This document shows positions 8,006 to 16,604 of a stretch of DNA of 59,942 bases, one piece after another (positions within the stretch are counted from its first letter, which is position 1; every line of letters begins with the position of its first letter). Under the pieces are notes generated by a model that was given only the letters and a program-made list of their open reading frames with translations, was not told where the DNA came from and searched no databases. Location: positions 1 to 59,942 of the forward strand of contig URFG01000008.1 of assembly GCA_900547095.1 (NCBI GenBank), given 5' to 3'. The stretch is from an uncultured Oscillospiraceae bacterium (GTDB lineage: Bacteria > Bacillota > Clostridia > Oscillospirales > Acutalibacteraceae). Made by a program: the position numbers and the translations under genes.

Positions 8006-8560
8006 ATGAAAAAGATAGGAATAAGCGCAAATCATATAACCGCTTTAAGAATTATCGGTACAGTTTCATTATTATTCTTTAGTATAAAAACCTCCGTGTT
8101 TTATATTATTTATGCTTTCACGGGATTTACCGATATTTTAGACGGCTATGTTGCAAGAAAAACCAACACTGTTTCAAATTTCGGCGCTAAGCTCGATTCG
8201 GTTTCGGATCTGCTTTTTTACAGCGTGATGTTAATTAAGTTTTTTCCGCTTCTTTTAAAAACATTGCCGAAATTTATTTGGATAATCGCGAGTCTTGCCG
8301 TATTTATAAGACTTTTATCATATCTTGCCGCGGCGCTTAAATTCAAAAGATTTTCTTCTATGCACACGTATCTTAATAAAATTACAGGTATTTGTGTATT
8401 TTTAATTCCTTTTGCAATGCTGTTTAAATTTAAGATTTATTACTTCGTTTTTGCAAGTCTTATGGGGCTTGCGGCGTCTGCGGAAGAGCTTATAATTCAT
8501 TTGCGGACTATGGAATATAAAACTGATATTAAATCTTTGCTTGCTTTAAGAAAGGCATAA
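8006..8560 (+). CDS. CDP-alcohol phosphatidyltransferase family membrane protein
   Basis: 184 residues with the complete catalytic motif D-x2-DG-x2-AR-x8-G-x3-D-x3-D spanning residues 43-68 (starts DILDGYVAR). Several hydrophobic helices flank it, so it is an integral membrane enzyme that transfers a phosphatidyl or related group from CDP-diacylglycerol to an alcohol (glycerol phosphate, inositol, serine or another acceptor). The acceptor cannot be told; the length is similar to PgsA-type enzymes. Ribosome site CGGAGAG precedes the ATG. It is oddly placed between two intracellular glycosidase genes, only 4 bases before the GH2 start, implying co-transcription. Confidence 0.85.
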   Translation: MKKIGISANHITALRIIGTVSLLFFSIKTSVFYIIYAFTGFTDILDGYVARKTNTVSNFGAKLDSVSDLLFYSVMLIKFFPLLLKTLPKFIWIIASLAVFIRLLSYLAAALKFKRFSSMHTYLNKITGICVFLIPFAMLFKFKIYYFVFASLMGLAASAEELIIHLRTMEYKTDIKSLLALRKA

Positions 8561-8564
8561 AATT

Positions 8565-11168
8565 ATGGTTAATAAAAAATGCTTTCCTCAACCCGATAAG
8601 GAAAGAAAAGAATGGCTGAATTTAAACGGACTTTGGGATTTTTCGTTTGAAAAACCCGAATTTAACAGAAAAATTGAAGTTCCTTTTTCCTGGAGTTCAC
8701 CGCTTTCAAAAATAGGGGAAAACTTTTTCGGAACGGCATATTACAGAAAAACCGTTAAATTTGATACTGAAAAAGAGAGAGTTTTTCTCTGCTTCGGAGC
8801 GGTGGATTTCGAAAGCGAAGTATTTATAAACGGTGAAAAAGCCGCCTGCCATAAGGGTGGATATGACAGATTTGATGTCGATATCACAAAATTCTTTGAT
8901 AAAACAAAAGAAAATGAAATAGTCGTAAAGGTAACGGATTCCGAATCGAGAAAACAGCTCCGTGGAAAGCAGAGCTACGGCGAGGCTTCGGGAATTTGGC
9001 AGACCGTTTGGCTTGAGGCAAGGTCGGACGCTTATATCGAAGAGTTCTTTGTAAAAACCTCTTTAAGCGGCGATATTACCTATGATGTTACCACTCTAAA
9101 CGCGCCAGACGGAAGTTTGGTTACTGCTGAATTTGACGGCAAAATATTCAGCGCCGAAGTTAAAGATAATTTTGCACAGATAAAGTTTAAAATAGCCGAT
9201 CCTAAGCTTTGGTCGCCGGAATCCCCGTATCTTTATGAGGGAACTTTAAAGGTTTCAAGCGATACAGTTTACACCTATTTCGGAATAAGGGAAATAGGAA
9301 CCGGAATTTTCGGAAAAAACAAGAGAAATTATATCACTTTAAACGGAAAACCGCTGTTTTTAAACGGCGTGCTCGATCAGTCCTTTAATCCTAAAGGATA
9401 TTTTACTTTACCGTCAGACGAGGAATGCAAAAAAGAGATAGAGCGCTTAAAAGAGCTTAATATCAATCTAGCAAGAATTCATATAAAGGTTGAAGAGCCG
9501 CTTAAGCTCTACTGGGCGGATAAGCTCGGAATGCTTGTTATGGAGGATGTTCCGTGTTTCTGGGGCGCGCCCTGCGAAGAGGCAAAATCGCAGTACGAGA
9601 TAGAAATGGAAAGGCTTATAAAGCGCGACCGCAATCACCCGTCTACTATCTATTGGGTAATATTTAACGAGTCGTGGGGTTTGCTGCACGACGATATAAA
9701 GCCTGACGGCACAAACAAAAAGATATACAAGGATGAAACCGCGAAATGGGTAGTTTCCTGTTTCAAAAAAGCAAAAGCGCTTGATCCCACGCGCCTTATA
9801 GAAGATAATTCGCCTAACAGAAAAGACCATACTATTACCGATGTCAACAGCTTCCATTTTTATGCGAACGGCTATAAAAATGTCAAAAAAGATATGGATA
9901 ATTTCTGCGATAATACTTTCCCCGGCACCTCTTACAATTTCCACGAGGGCTTTAAGTCAAAAGGCGAGCCCTGCATAAACAGCGAGTGCGGAAATGTTTG
10001 GGGAGTTAAGGGAAACGCGGGCGAAAGCGATATTTCCTGGCAGTATAAATATATGATGAATGAATTCCGTTTCCACGAATTGCTTTGCGGATTTGTTTTC
10101 ACGGAATTTCACGATGTTGTAAACGAGTTTAACGGTTACTATAAGATAGACAATTCGAAAAAAGATTTCGGATATTCGCAGTATGGGATTTCATTTGCTG
10201 ATCTTCATTCGCAGGATTTTTTAGGCTGTGATTATCCGCCTATGAAAACCGTTAAGCCTTTTGAAAAGATTGAAGTTCCGCTCTTTGTTTCAAGCTTTTC
10301 AGATAAAAACCATAATAAAAAGCTTGAAATAAATTGGGAGCTCAAAGTTATCGATGCTATTGATAATAATTCCTTTGTTTCAAGCAGCGGAAGATCAGAG
10401 TTTGTAATTAAGGATCACGGACTGACCGAAATTGGAATTATCAGCACCGATATTCCCGATATAAACGCCACAGCCATATTATCATTTGAGCTTTCGTCAG
10501 GCGGCGAAAAAATTATGAAAAACTTCGTCTGCTTTGATATAGAAAAAGAGAGAACAGATGCTTTTGAAACACAGCCGACTTCATTAAATTCCGCAGGATT
10601 TGAGCGGGTGATAAAAGCTATTTCGGATAATAAGATAAGCGGACTTAATAAGGGTGAATTTACACTCACCGTTAATTCAAAAGATATTCCGAATTTTAAA
10701 AACGCAAAAGAATTGGAAATAATTTTCGAAGCTTCTTCAAGAAAGCCTATGGCTCACGATTTTGAAAACAGCGGCGAAGAACACAGCGATCTTGAAATGT
10801 TCCAGGGATATTCCTGCGATCCGGGCGAAAATCCGAATTCTTTCCCTCAAACAGACGAATATCTTTATGCTTCTGATGCGGAGCTTATAATAGATAACAA
10901 ATCTGTTAAAAAATTCAAATTACCCGATTGCCCCGCTGATTCGAGTGGTCTTTTATCTCATCATTATCAGCCAGTTGATAATCTGCTTGACGAGGCCGGA
11001 TCTTACGGATATAAATGCTCAGCCTCAATTTCAGGCGAAGATTTAGAAAATCTTGAAGCAAAGGAAAGCTTTGAGCTTAAATTAAAAGAATCATCGGGTC
11101 ACGGATTATCCGTTTTCGGCAGAAAGAGCGGAAGATATCCGTTCGGCATTTTAATCAGAGCAAAATAA
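8565..11168 (+). CDS. Glycoside hydrolase family 2 enzyme (beta-galactosidase/glucuronidase type)
   Basis: 867 residues with the GH2 order: sugar-binding jelly roll (WLNLNGLWDFSFEKP at the N-terminus, YYRKTV, GAVDFESEVFING), immunoglobulin-like domain, then a TIM barrel. The acid/base is E369 in IFNESWG after RDRNHPST, and the likely nucleophile is E474 in NSECGNVWG. About 250 extra residues follow the barrel. No signal peptide, so cytoplasmic. GH2 includes beta-galactosidase, beta-glucuronidase, beta-mannosidase and others; the motifs seen do not fix the substrate. Location with a GH36 alpha-galactosidase suggests a galactose- or mannose-bearing heteroglycan. It ends at a bidirectional terminator shared with ttcA. 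Confidence 0.88.
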   Translation: MVNKKCFPQPDKERKEWLNLNGLWDFSFEKPEFNRKIEVPFSWSSPLSKIGENFFGTAYYRKTVKFDTEKERVFLCFGAVDFESEVFINGEKAACHKGGYDRFDVDITKFFDKTKENEIVVKVTDSESRKQLRGKQSYGEASGIWQTVWLEARSDAYIEEFFVKTSLSGDITYDVTTLNAPDGSLVTAEFDGKIFSAEVKDNFAQIKFKIADPKLWSPESPYLYEGTLKVSSDTVYTYFGIREIGTGIFGKNKRNYITLNGKPLFLNGVLDQSFNPKGYFTLPSDEECKKEIERLKELNINLARIHIKVEEPLKLYWADKLGMLVMEDVPCFWGAPCEEAKSQYEIEMERLIKRDRNHPSTIYWVIFNESWGLLHDDIKPDGTNKKIYKDETAKWVVSCFKKAKALDPTRLIEDNSPNRKDHTITDVNSFHFYANGYKNVKKDMDNFCDNTFPGTSYNFHEGFKSKGEPCINSECGNVWGVKGNAGESDISWQYKYMMNEFRFHELLCGFVFTEFHDVVNEFNGYYKIDNSKKDFGYSQYGISFADLHSQDFLGCDYPPMKTVKPFEKIEVPLFVSSFSDKNHNKKLEINWELKVIDAIDNNSFVSSSGRSEFVIKDHGLTEIGIISTDIPDINATAILSFELSSGGEKIMKNFVCFDIEKERTDAFETQPTSLNSAGFERVIKAISDNKISGLNKGEFTLTVNSKDIPNFKNAKELEIIFEASSRKPMAHDFENSGEEHSDLEMFQGYSCDPGENPNSFPQTDEYLYASDAELIIDNKSVKKFKLPDCPADSSGLLSHHYQPVDNLLDEAGSYGYKCSASISGEDLENLEAKESFELKLKESSGHGLSVFGRKSGRYPFGILIRAK

Positions 11169-11203
11169 AAAAATCGGTCTGCTTAAAGCAGACCGATTTT
11201 TTT
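11169..11203. terminator. Bidirectional terminator between GH2 gene and ttcA
   Basis: Stem TCGGTCTGC (11174-11182) with GCAGACCGA (11188-11196), loop TTAAA, flanked by A-run on the left and T-run on the right. The convergent genes end on either side, so it can serve both. Confidence 0.88.
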
Positions 11204-12050
11204 ATCCTCTATCCTTATAAATTTCGTTAAAATCGTAATCTTTTCCTTTTGTTTTATATCCGACCATTGTATCAAGGCAGACTTTATGAATACTGTTGAA
11301 TATATTTCTTTCAATTTCGGGGTTATCTTTTTTAAGCCTTTTTATAAGCGTCTTGATTTCCTGCCTTTTAGATCCTCCTCCGCCGTTATCGCACATAGTG
11401 CAGTTTTCGGTAAATCGGCAGGCGCATTGGATAAATTCGAGGTCATTATACCTTTTAAATGCCAAAATATCTTCTTCATTAATGCAATAAAGAGGTCTTA
11501 TCAGTTCCATCCCCTCAAAATTCTTGCTGTGAATTTTAGGGGGCATTGCCTGGAGCTGCGAGCCGTAAAACATTCCGAGCAGTGTTGTTTCGATAACATC
11601 GCTTAAATGGTGCCCGAGAGCGATTTTATTGCACGAAAGCTCTTTTGCTTTTGCATAGAGATATCCTCTTCGCATTCTCGCGCAGAGATAGCAGGGGGAG
11701 CTGTCGGTATTATTGGCAATTTCAAAAATATCGGTATCAAAAACAGTTATCGGTATGTTTAAAAGCTTTGCGTTTTCGATTATCTTATTTCGGTTTATCT
11801 CGTTATATCCCGGGTCCATAACAAGAAAAACAAGTTCAAAAGGAACATCGCTGTGGCGGCTCAGCATTTGCATAAGCTTTGCCATAAGCATAGAATCTTT
11901 TCCGCCTGAAATACATACCGCTATCTTATCTCCGCTTTCGATAAGATCATATCTTTTGACCGCCTCGATAAACGGATTCCATATGGTTTTTCTGAATTTT
12001 TTCTGAATACTTCTTTCAATGTTCTGATATTCTTCAAGCTGTCGTTTCAT
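11202..12050 (-). CDS. ttcA: tRNA 2-thiocytidine biosynthesis protein TtcA-like
   Basis: 282 residues of the PP-loop ATPase family with the SGGKDS motif at residues 48-53 and C120-x-x-C123 in SSPCYLCARMRRGYLY, plus GHHLSDVIET. These are hallmarks of TtcA, which uses an iron-sulfur cluster and ATP to thiolate cytidine 32 in tRNAs. A C-terminal region with CACRF, CTMC and a GGGGSKRQEIK stretch resembles the TtcA tail. It is last in a minus-strand operon with mnmA, tcdA and a cysteine desulfurase; only 5 bases separate it from the desulfurase, and its GGTGAT ribosome site overlaps the desulfurase stop. TtuA-like members of the same family are the alternative, but the CxxC spacing favours TtcA. 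Confidence 0.88.
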   Translation of the reverse strand: MKRQLEEYQNIERSIQKKFRKTIWNPFIEAVKRYDLIESGDKIAVCISGGKDSMLMAKLMQMLSRHSDVPFELVFLVMDPGYNEINRNKIIENAKLLNIPITVFDTDIFEIANNTDSSPCYLCARMRRGYLYAKAKELSCNKIALGHHLSDVIETTLLGMFYGSQLQAMPPKIHSKNFEGMELIRPLYCINEEDILAFKRYNDLEFIQCACRFTENCTMCDNGGGGSKRQEIKTLIKRLKKDNPEIERNIFNSIHKVCLDTMVGYKTKGKDYDFNEIYKDRG

Positions 12051-12055
12051 TTATA

Positions 12056-13177
12056 TCACCGTAAATTTTCTCTTATGAGGTCATCAAATATTTCTTTAAA
12101 ATCATCAATTTCTTTTTGCGTTGTTAGGTGGCTTAAACTTATTCTGAATGAGGAAAGTGCGTTTTTTCTGTCGCGGCTTACCGCATACACCGCTCTTGAC
12201 GGCATTCCGTCAGCCGAGCAGGCGGATTTAACGGATACGCACACGCCCCTTTCGCTTAACATCTGCTGAAATAGGGTTGCTTTGATATTGTTCACGCTGA
12301 TACTGAGAATATGAGGCACGCAGTCTTTAGGACTGTTTATTCTAACTTCGCTGTAGGATTTAAAAAATTCTCTTAAATCGTCGTTTAATCCTTTTACTTT
12401 TTTATATTTTTCTTCTTTTTCTTTAAAAGCAATTTCGAGCGCCGTAAGAGTTGAAACGGCAAGGGATAGGGCAGGGGTACCGCTTCTGTAAGGAGTTGTG
12501 CTGCTGCCTCCGTGAATCAAAGGCTCAAATGTTACATTGTTTTTCTTTATTAAAACGCCGCAGCCGTTAAGTCCGTAAAATTTATGCGGAGCAAATGAGG
12601 CGGTGTCGCAAAGGCTGAAATCAAAGGGGATTTTTCCTATTGCCTGCGTTGCGTCGCAGTGAAAGCGGCAGTCGGGAAAGTCTTTTAAAATTTCGGAAAT
12701 TTCAGAGATAGGCTGAATAGTCCCGAGCTCCGAATCCACCGCCGTCACACAAACAAGCACTGTATCGCTTCTGAGCAGGGATTTAAGCTCTTCGGTGTCT
12801 ATCCTGCCGTCGCGCCCGATAGATAAAAGATCAATGTCATATCCCGTTTCCTGCAGATAAGTTAAGCACCCGCTGACAGACGAATGCTCAAGCGGAGTGG
12901 AAATTATATGCTTTCCTCTTTTTCTTGACATTCTCGCTATGCCCTTTATTGCCGTGTTATTGGATTCGCTCGCACCCGAAGTGTAAATTATCTGCGAGGG
13001 AGCAATATTTAAAAGTTTTGCGGTTTTATCAATGGTTTCCGCCATTTTTTCGGCGGCCTTTTTGCCTGAAATATGGTTTGAATTAGGATTTGCCGTAAAG
13101 CTTTTTTCCGTATTTACAAATGATTCTATAACTTTTTCATCTGCCGGAGTGTTGGCAGAATAATCAAGATAAATCAT
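12056..13177 (-). CDS. Cysteine desulfurase (NifS/IscS family)
   Basis: 373 residues, a PLP-dependent class V aminotransferase. Seen are HIISTPLEHSSV, FHCDATQAIGK, the PLP lysine in SFAPHKFYGLNGCG, and the active cysteine in SVKSACSADG. It converts cysteine to alanine and passes persulfide sulfur to acceptors. Start ATG overlaps the tcdA stop by 4 bases. Because it sits between mnmA/tcdA and ttcA, its likely clients are the two tRNA thiolases of the same operon rather than a general Fe-S system (no iscU or sufU is next to it). Confidence 0.93.
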   Translation of the reverse strand: MIYLDYSANTPADEKVIESFVNTEKSFTANPNSNHISGKKAAEKMAETIDKTAKLLNIAPSQIIYTSGASESNNTAIKGIARMSRKRGKHIISTPLEHSSVSGCLTYLQETGYDIDLLSIGRDGRIDTEELKSLLRSDTVLVCVTAVDSELGTIQPISEISEILKDFPDCRFHCDATQAIGKIPFDFSLCDTASFAPHKFYGLNGCGVLIKKNNVTFEPLIHGGSSTTPYRSGTPALSLAVSTLTALEIAFKEKEEKYKKVKGLNDDLREFFKSYSEVRINSPKDCVPHILSISVNNIKATLFQQMLSERGVCVSVKSACSADGMPSRAVYAVSRDRKNALSSFRISLSHLTTQKEIDDFKEIFDDLIRENLR

Positions 13178-13905
13178 ATTCCCATACCTCTTACTTTAAT
13201 GCCCGTGATATCCTTTACAACTTCCGAGGCGATTATCAATCCCATGACCGGCGGAACAAACGGGTTGCTGCCGGGTATCTGCCTTTTGGCGCTTTTTTCC
13301 TCGGAAATTTCTTTAGGTTTAAGCGGAAGCTCTTTAGAGTATACCACTTTAAGTTTTTTTATTCCGCGCTTTTTAAGCTCCATTCTCATAACCTTTGCAA
13401 GAGGGCAAACGGCGGTTTTAAAAATATCCGTCACTTCAAATGCGGTAGGGTCAAGCTTGTTTCCCGCGCCCATAGCACTGATAAGCGGAACATTAGCAAT
13501 TTTCGCGTTTTGAGCTATCAAGATTTTAGAAGAAACCGTATCGATAGCGTCGATAATATAGTCAAATTCGGAAAAATCAATCTCGTTTTCCGTTTCCTTG
13601 CCGTAAAACAAATTTCTGCAGGTTATTTCCGCGTCAGGGTTAATATCCAAAAGTCTTTGCTTTGCAGCGCAGGTCTTATCAAGTCCAATAGTTGAATGCA
13701 GGGCAAAAAGCTGCCTGTTTATATTGGTAAGACAAATCGTATCATTATCAATCAGATCGATTTTTTTAACTCCTGCACGAACCAGGCTTTCCGCCGCATA
13801 ACTTCCTACTCCGCCGATACCGAATACCGCAATTCTTGATTTATAAAGCTTATCAAGCGCTTCTTTTCCGTATTCAAGTTCCGTTCTTGAAAATTGTGTT
13901 ATCAT
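13174..13905 (-). CDS. tcdA: tRNA threonylcarbamoyladenosine dehydratase TcdA (CsdL)
   Basis: 243 residues of the ThiF/MoeB/HesA E1-like family. The N-terminal nucleotide-binding motif GIGGVGSYAAESL is followed by LIDNDTICLTNINRQ and, later, CPLAKVMRMELKKRGI, the pattern of TcdA rather than ThiF. TcdA uses ATP to dehydrate t6A at position 37 to cyclic t6A. No zinc-binding CxxC pairs are visible. Ribosome site GGAGG precedes the ATG, 12 bases after the mnmA stop. In E. coli the homologous enzyme also works with a cysteine desulfurase (CsdA), which fits the overlapping desulfurase gene here. Confidence 0.9.
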   Translation of the reverse strand: MITQFSRTELEYGKEALDKLYKSRIAVFGIGGVGSYAAESLVRAGVKKIDLIDNDTICLTNINRQLFALHSTIGLDKTCAAKQRLLDINPDAEITCRNLFYGKETENEIDFSEFDYIIDAIDTVSSKILIAQNAKIANVPLISAMGAGNKLDPTAFEVTDIFKTAVCPLAKVMRMELKKRGIKKLKVVYSKELPLKPKEISEEKSAKRQIPGSNPFVPPVMGLIIASEVVKDITGIKVRGMGI

Positions 13906-13917
13906 TTTTCCTCCGAT

Positions 13918-15000
13918 TTAAAGAACCTCTCTAATGGTTCCTCCTCCGACAACGATATCTCCGTCATACATAACAACCGCCTGTCCCACGGTTATGGCGC
14001 GCTGAGGCTCGTCAAATTCTATTTTAACCGAATTATCGTCTATCGGGGTAACTGTGGCGCTCTGCTCGCGCTGGCGGTATCTTGTTTTTGCTTTTACTTT
14101 TATAGGCTTTTCGCATTTATCAAAAGCTATCCAATTAAGCTCGTCTGCAATAAGCGCCTTTTTAAAAAGCAGGTTTTCTTTGCCGATAAACACCTCGTTT
14201 AAGTCCATATCTTTTTTATAAACGAACGCAGGCTCGCCTAATGCGATCCCGAGCCCTTTTCTTTGCCCGATAGTATATCTCACAGCGCCCTTATGTCTGC
14301 CTAAAACTTTATTATCGGCGCTCATATAATTGCCCTCGGGGTATTTTTTGCCCGTGTAGTTTTCCATAAATTTTACATAGTCGCCGTCGGGAACAAAGCA
14401 GATATCCTGCGAATCAGGCTTATCGGAATTTGTGAATCCGTTTTCCGTTGCTATTTTTCTCGTTTCCGATTTTGACATATTTCCGAGCGGCAATAAAATA
14501 TGTTTTAATTGCTCCTGAGTAAGATTATATAGAACATAGCTTTGATCTTTTGAAAGATCTTCGGCTTTTTTAAGGAAAAATCTTCCGTTTTTTTGCTGTT
14601 CTATTTTAGCATAATGGCCTGTTACGATATAGTCCATTCCTTTTTCTTCGGCAAACTTTAAAAGCTTATCGAATTTCATATATTTATTGCAGTCGATACA
14701 AGGGTTAGGCGTTCCGCCGTTTTCATAGGTTCTAATAAACTTTTCTATAATTTTTTCTTTAAAATCAAATGTGAAATCAAGCACTTCATAGGGAATTCCG
14801 AGAGAAAAAGCCACTTCTGCGGCATCGTCAATATCCTTTTGGGAGCAACAGGTATGAAAGTTATTTAATCCGATATCATTATTTCTGTAAAGCCGCATAG
14901 TGGTGCCCATGCATTCATATCCCGCTTTTAAAGTAAGATAAGCCGCAACGGAGCTGTCCACCCCTCCGCTCATTGCTATAAGTGCCTTTTTATTATTCAT
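13918..15000 (-). CDS. mnmA: tRNA-uridine 2-sulfurtransferase MnmA
   Basis: 360 residues from the ATG at 15000. PP-loop SGGVDS at residues 11-16, the catalytic cysteine region NPCIDCNKY, SQDICFVPDG and GQRKGLGIALGEP are all diagnostic. It thiolates U34 of tRNA-Lys, -Glu and -Gln. The frame could be extended upstream by 10 codons to 15030, but the CGGAGG ribosome site lies inside that extension and about 12 bases before ATG 15000, so the shorter start is chosen. It is first in the operon and is preceded by a consensus minus-strand promoter (15039-15067). A tRNA-Lys(UUU), a substrate class, is encoded at 53103. Confidence 0.95.
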   Translation of the reverse strand: MNNKKALIAMSGGVDSSVAAYLTLKAGYECMGTTMRLYRNNDIGLNNFHTCCSQKDIDDAAEVAFSLGIPYEVLDFTFDFKEKIIEKFIRTYENGGTPNPCIDCNKYMKFDKLLKFAEEKGMDYIVTGHYAKIEQQKNGRFFLKKAEDLSKDQSYVLYNLTQEQLKHILLPLGNMSKSETRKIATENGFTNSDKPDSQDICFVPDGDYVKFMENYTGKKYPEGNYMSADNKVLGRHKGAVRYTIGQRKGLGIALGEPAFVYKKDMDLNEVFIGKENLLFKKALIADELNWIAFDKCEKPIKVKAKTRYRQREQSATVTPIDDNSVKIEFDEPQRAITVGQAVVMYDGDIVVGGGTIREVL

Positions 15001-15038
15001 AATCGGTTTTAACCTCCGATAAAATTTCATTTCAGATT

Positions 15039-15067
15039 ATTTTACCACAAAATAAGTATGTTTTCAA
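15039..15067 (-). promoter_or_regulatory. Promoter of the mnmA-tcdA-desulfurase-ttcA operon
   Basis: On the minus strand TTGAAA (15062-15067), 17-base spacer, TAAAAT (15039-15044). About 38 bases upstream of the mnmA ATG. Confidence 0.8.
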
Positions 15068-15068
15068 T

Positions 15069-15129
15069 AGACAATATAATCGGACAAATTTTCCGCTATG
15101 AGAAGCGTTGTATCCTGATTGTATTGTCT
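15069..15129. repeat. Inverted repeat between divergent promoters
   Basis: AGACAATATAATC (15069-15081) is repeated as GATTGTATTGTCT (15117-15129), i.e. 13-base arms with one mismatch and a 35-base gap. It lies between the mnmA promoter and the GNAT promoter, a position suited to an operator, or it could form a small structured RNA. Confidence 0.45.
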
Positions 15130-15153
15130 ATCTCCTCCGATTTTCTTACACTA

Positions 15154-15182
15154 TTGACTAAAAATCGACAAATATGTATAAT
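15154..15182 (+). promoter_or_regulatory. Promoter of the GNAT/YoaP gene
   Basis: TTGACT (15154-15159), 17-base spacer, TATAAT (15177-15182). It decides the start of the next gene: an upstream ATG at 15174 would lie inside the -10 box, so ATG 15207 is the real start. Confidence 0.85.
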
Positions 15183-15206
15183 AAACTGTATAGGGGAGAG
15201 CGTTAT

Positions 15207-15947
15207 ATGAACTATATAAGGATCACTAAGGAAAATATCGATAAAGAGCATATTTGCTGTGCAATGTCCGGTAAGCAGAGCATAGCTAAAAAAGAATGGC
15301 TCAAAAAGAGGTTTGACGAGGGGCTTGTTTTTTATCGCAGCGAAGAGCGCGGAAAGTGCTTTATAGAATATATTCCCGCTGAAAATGCCTGGGTGCCTAT
15401 CGAGGCCGACGGATATATATTTATTAACTGCCTTTGGATAGCGGGCGCTATGAAAGGCCATGGATATTCCGATGATCTTATGAATGAATGTATCGAAAAT
15501 GCCGTTAACAATAATAAAAACGGAATTTGCATCTTGTCAAGCGAGGGCAGAAAAAAAGAATTTTTAGCTGATCCGAAATATCTTTCCTATAAGGGATTTA
15601 AGACAGCAGATGTTACGCAAAGCGGAATATCGCTTATGTATCTGCCTATAAAAGACGGCGCAAAGCCGCCTAAATTTAAAGACTGCGCTAAAACGCAGTT
15701 AACTGAAGGCAGCGGCTTTGTCCTTTATTATACCGACCAGTGCCCATTTACATACTATTGGGTGCCTAGAATTCAGGAAGTCGCAAAGGAAAACGATATA
15801 CCGCTTAAGGTTATCCACATCACCGATAAGCAGTCTGCACAGAATGTGCCCGCACCCGTAACGACTTACGCGCTTTTTAAAGACGGAAAGTTTTTAACTC
15901 AAAGCATACAGTCGGATAAGAAATTTTTGGCTCTCGCCGGGAAATAA
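15207..15947 (+). CDS. GNAT-like acetyltransferase with YoaP domain
   Basis: 246 residues from ATG 15207, which has AGGGGAG 8 bases upstream and lies just behind the promoter. The N-terminal half looks like a GNAT fold (WVPIEADGYIFINCLWIAG, then MKGHGYSDDLMNECIENA, the acetyl-CoA binding region). The C-terminal part (about 175-246) is the YoaP-like thioredoxin-fold domain with a YYTDQCPFTYYW stretch. The acceptor substrate is not known; proteins of this architecture are widespread in Firmicutes. It begins a plus-strand run with a CmpB-type membrane protein. Confidence 0.75.
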   Translation: MNYIRITKENIDKEHICCAMSGKQSIAKKEWLKKRFDEGLVFYRSEERGKCFIEYIPAENAWVPIEADGYIFINCLWIAGAMKGHGYSDDLMNECIENAVNNNKNGICILSSEGRKKEFLADPKYLSYKGFKTADVTQSGISLMYLPIKDGAKPPKFKDCAKTQLTEGSGFVLYYTDQCPFTYYWVPRIQEVAKENDIPLKVIHITDKQSAQNVPAPVTTYALFKDGKFLTQSIQSDKKFLALAGK

Positions 15948-15968
15948 ATTAAAAAAGGTTTGAGAAAA

Positions 15969-16535
15969 ATGGTAAATGTGAAAAACAAAGCTCCTGAAAT
16001 AAAAGAGGAAAAGCTTTTAAAAATAGATTTTTTATGCTATCTTTTTATGATTTTTATAATAGGGTGCTTTGTGGGCTGGGTTTATGAGGAAGCCTTTTAT
16101 TGGATAACAGAGGGAATGCTTCGTAACCGCGGCGTGCTTTACGGCCCCTGGCTCCCGATATACGGTATCGGCGCGCTCGGAATTTATGCAATGAAGCCTT
16201 TTAAAAAACAGCCATTGACGCTCTTTTTGCTCTGTGCAGGTATCACGGGTGTAGTTGAATATATTATCGGAATAATTTCGATAAAATTTTTCAATATGAG
16301 GCTGTGGGATTACCGCGGACTGTTTTTAAATATAAAGGGCATAATCTGTTTTCGGAGCATTATAAGTTTTGCGCTTTTAGGTCTGTTATTTCATTATATA
16401 GTCGAGCCTAACGCATACAAACTATTTAATAAAACAAATAAAAATTCAACACGAATCGTTTGCGCGTCGGGATTATTGATACTTTTGATCGATATGGTCT
16501 TAAGTCTGTTTTTCAGAACACCGATAACTTACTGA
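15969..16535 (+). CDS. Integral membrane protein, ABC_trans_CmpB family
   Basis: 188 residues with about four or five membrane helices. The GWVYEEAFYW and RNRGVLYGPWLPIYGIG sequences are the signature of the family annotated as putative ABC transporter permease (CmpB, PF06541), whose function is not established; no ATPase partner is adjacent. A TTG 9 bases earlier could also start the frame, but the AAAGG site is well placed for ATG 15969 and far too close to the TTG. Confidence 0.8.
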   Translation: MVNVKNKAPEIKEEKLLKIDFLCYLFMIFIIGCFVGWVYEEAFYWITEGMLRNRGVLYGPWLPIYGIGALGIYAMKPFKKQPLTLFLLCAGITGVVEYIIGIISIKFFNMRLWDYRGLFLNIKGIICFRSIISFALLGLLFHYIVEPNAYKLFNKTNKNSTRIVCASGLLILLIDMVLSLFFRTPITY

Positions 16536-16604
16536 ATTTAAAAAAGAATATGTTTTTAAACGGGGACATAAAATTATGAAAGCCGAGTTTTAAGGAGTGT
16601 CCCG

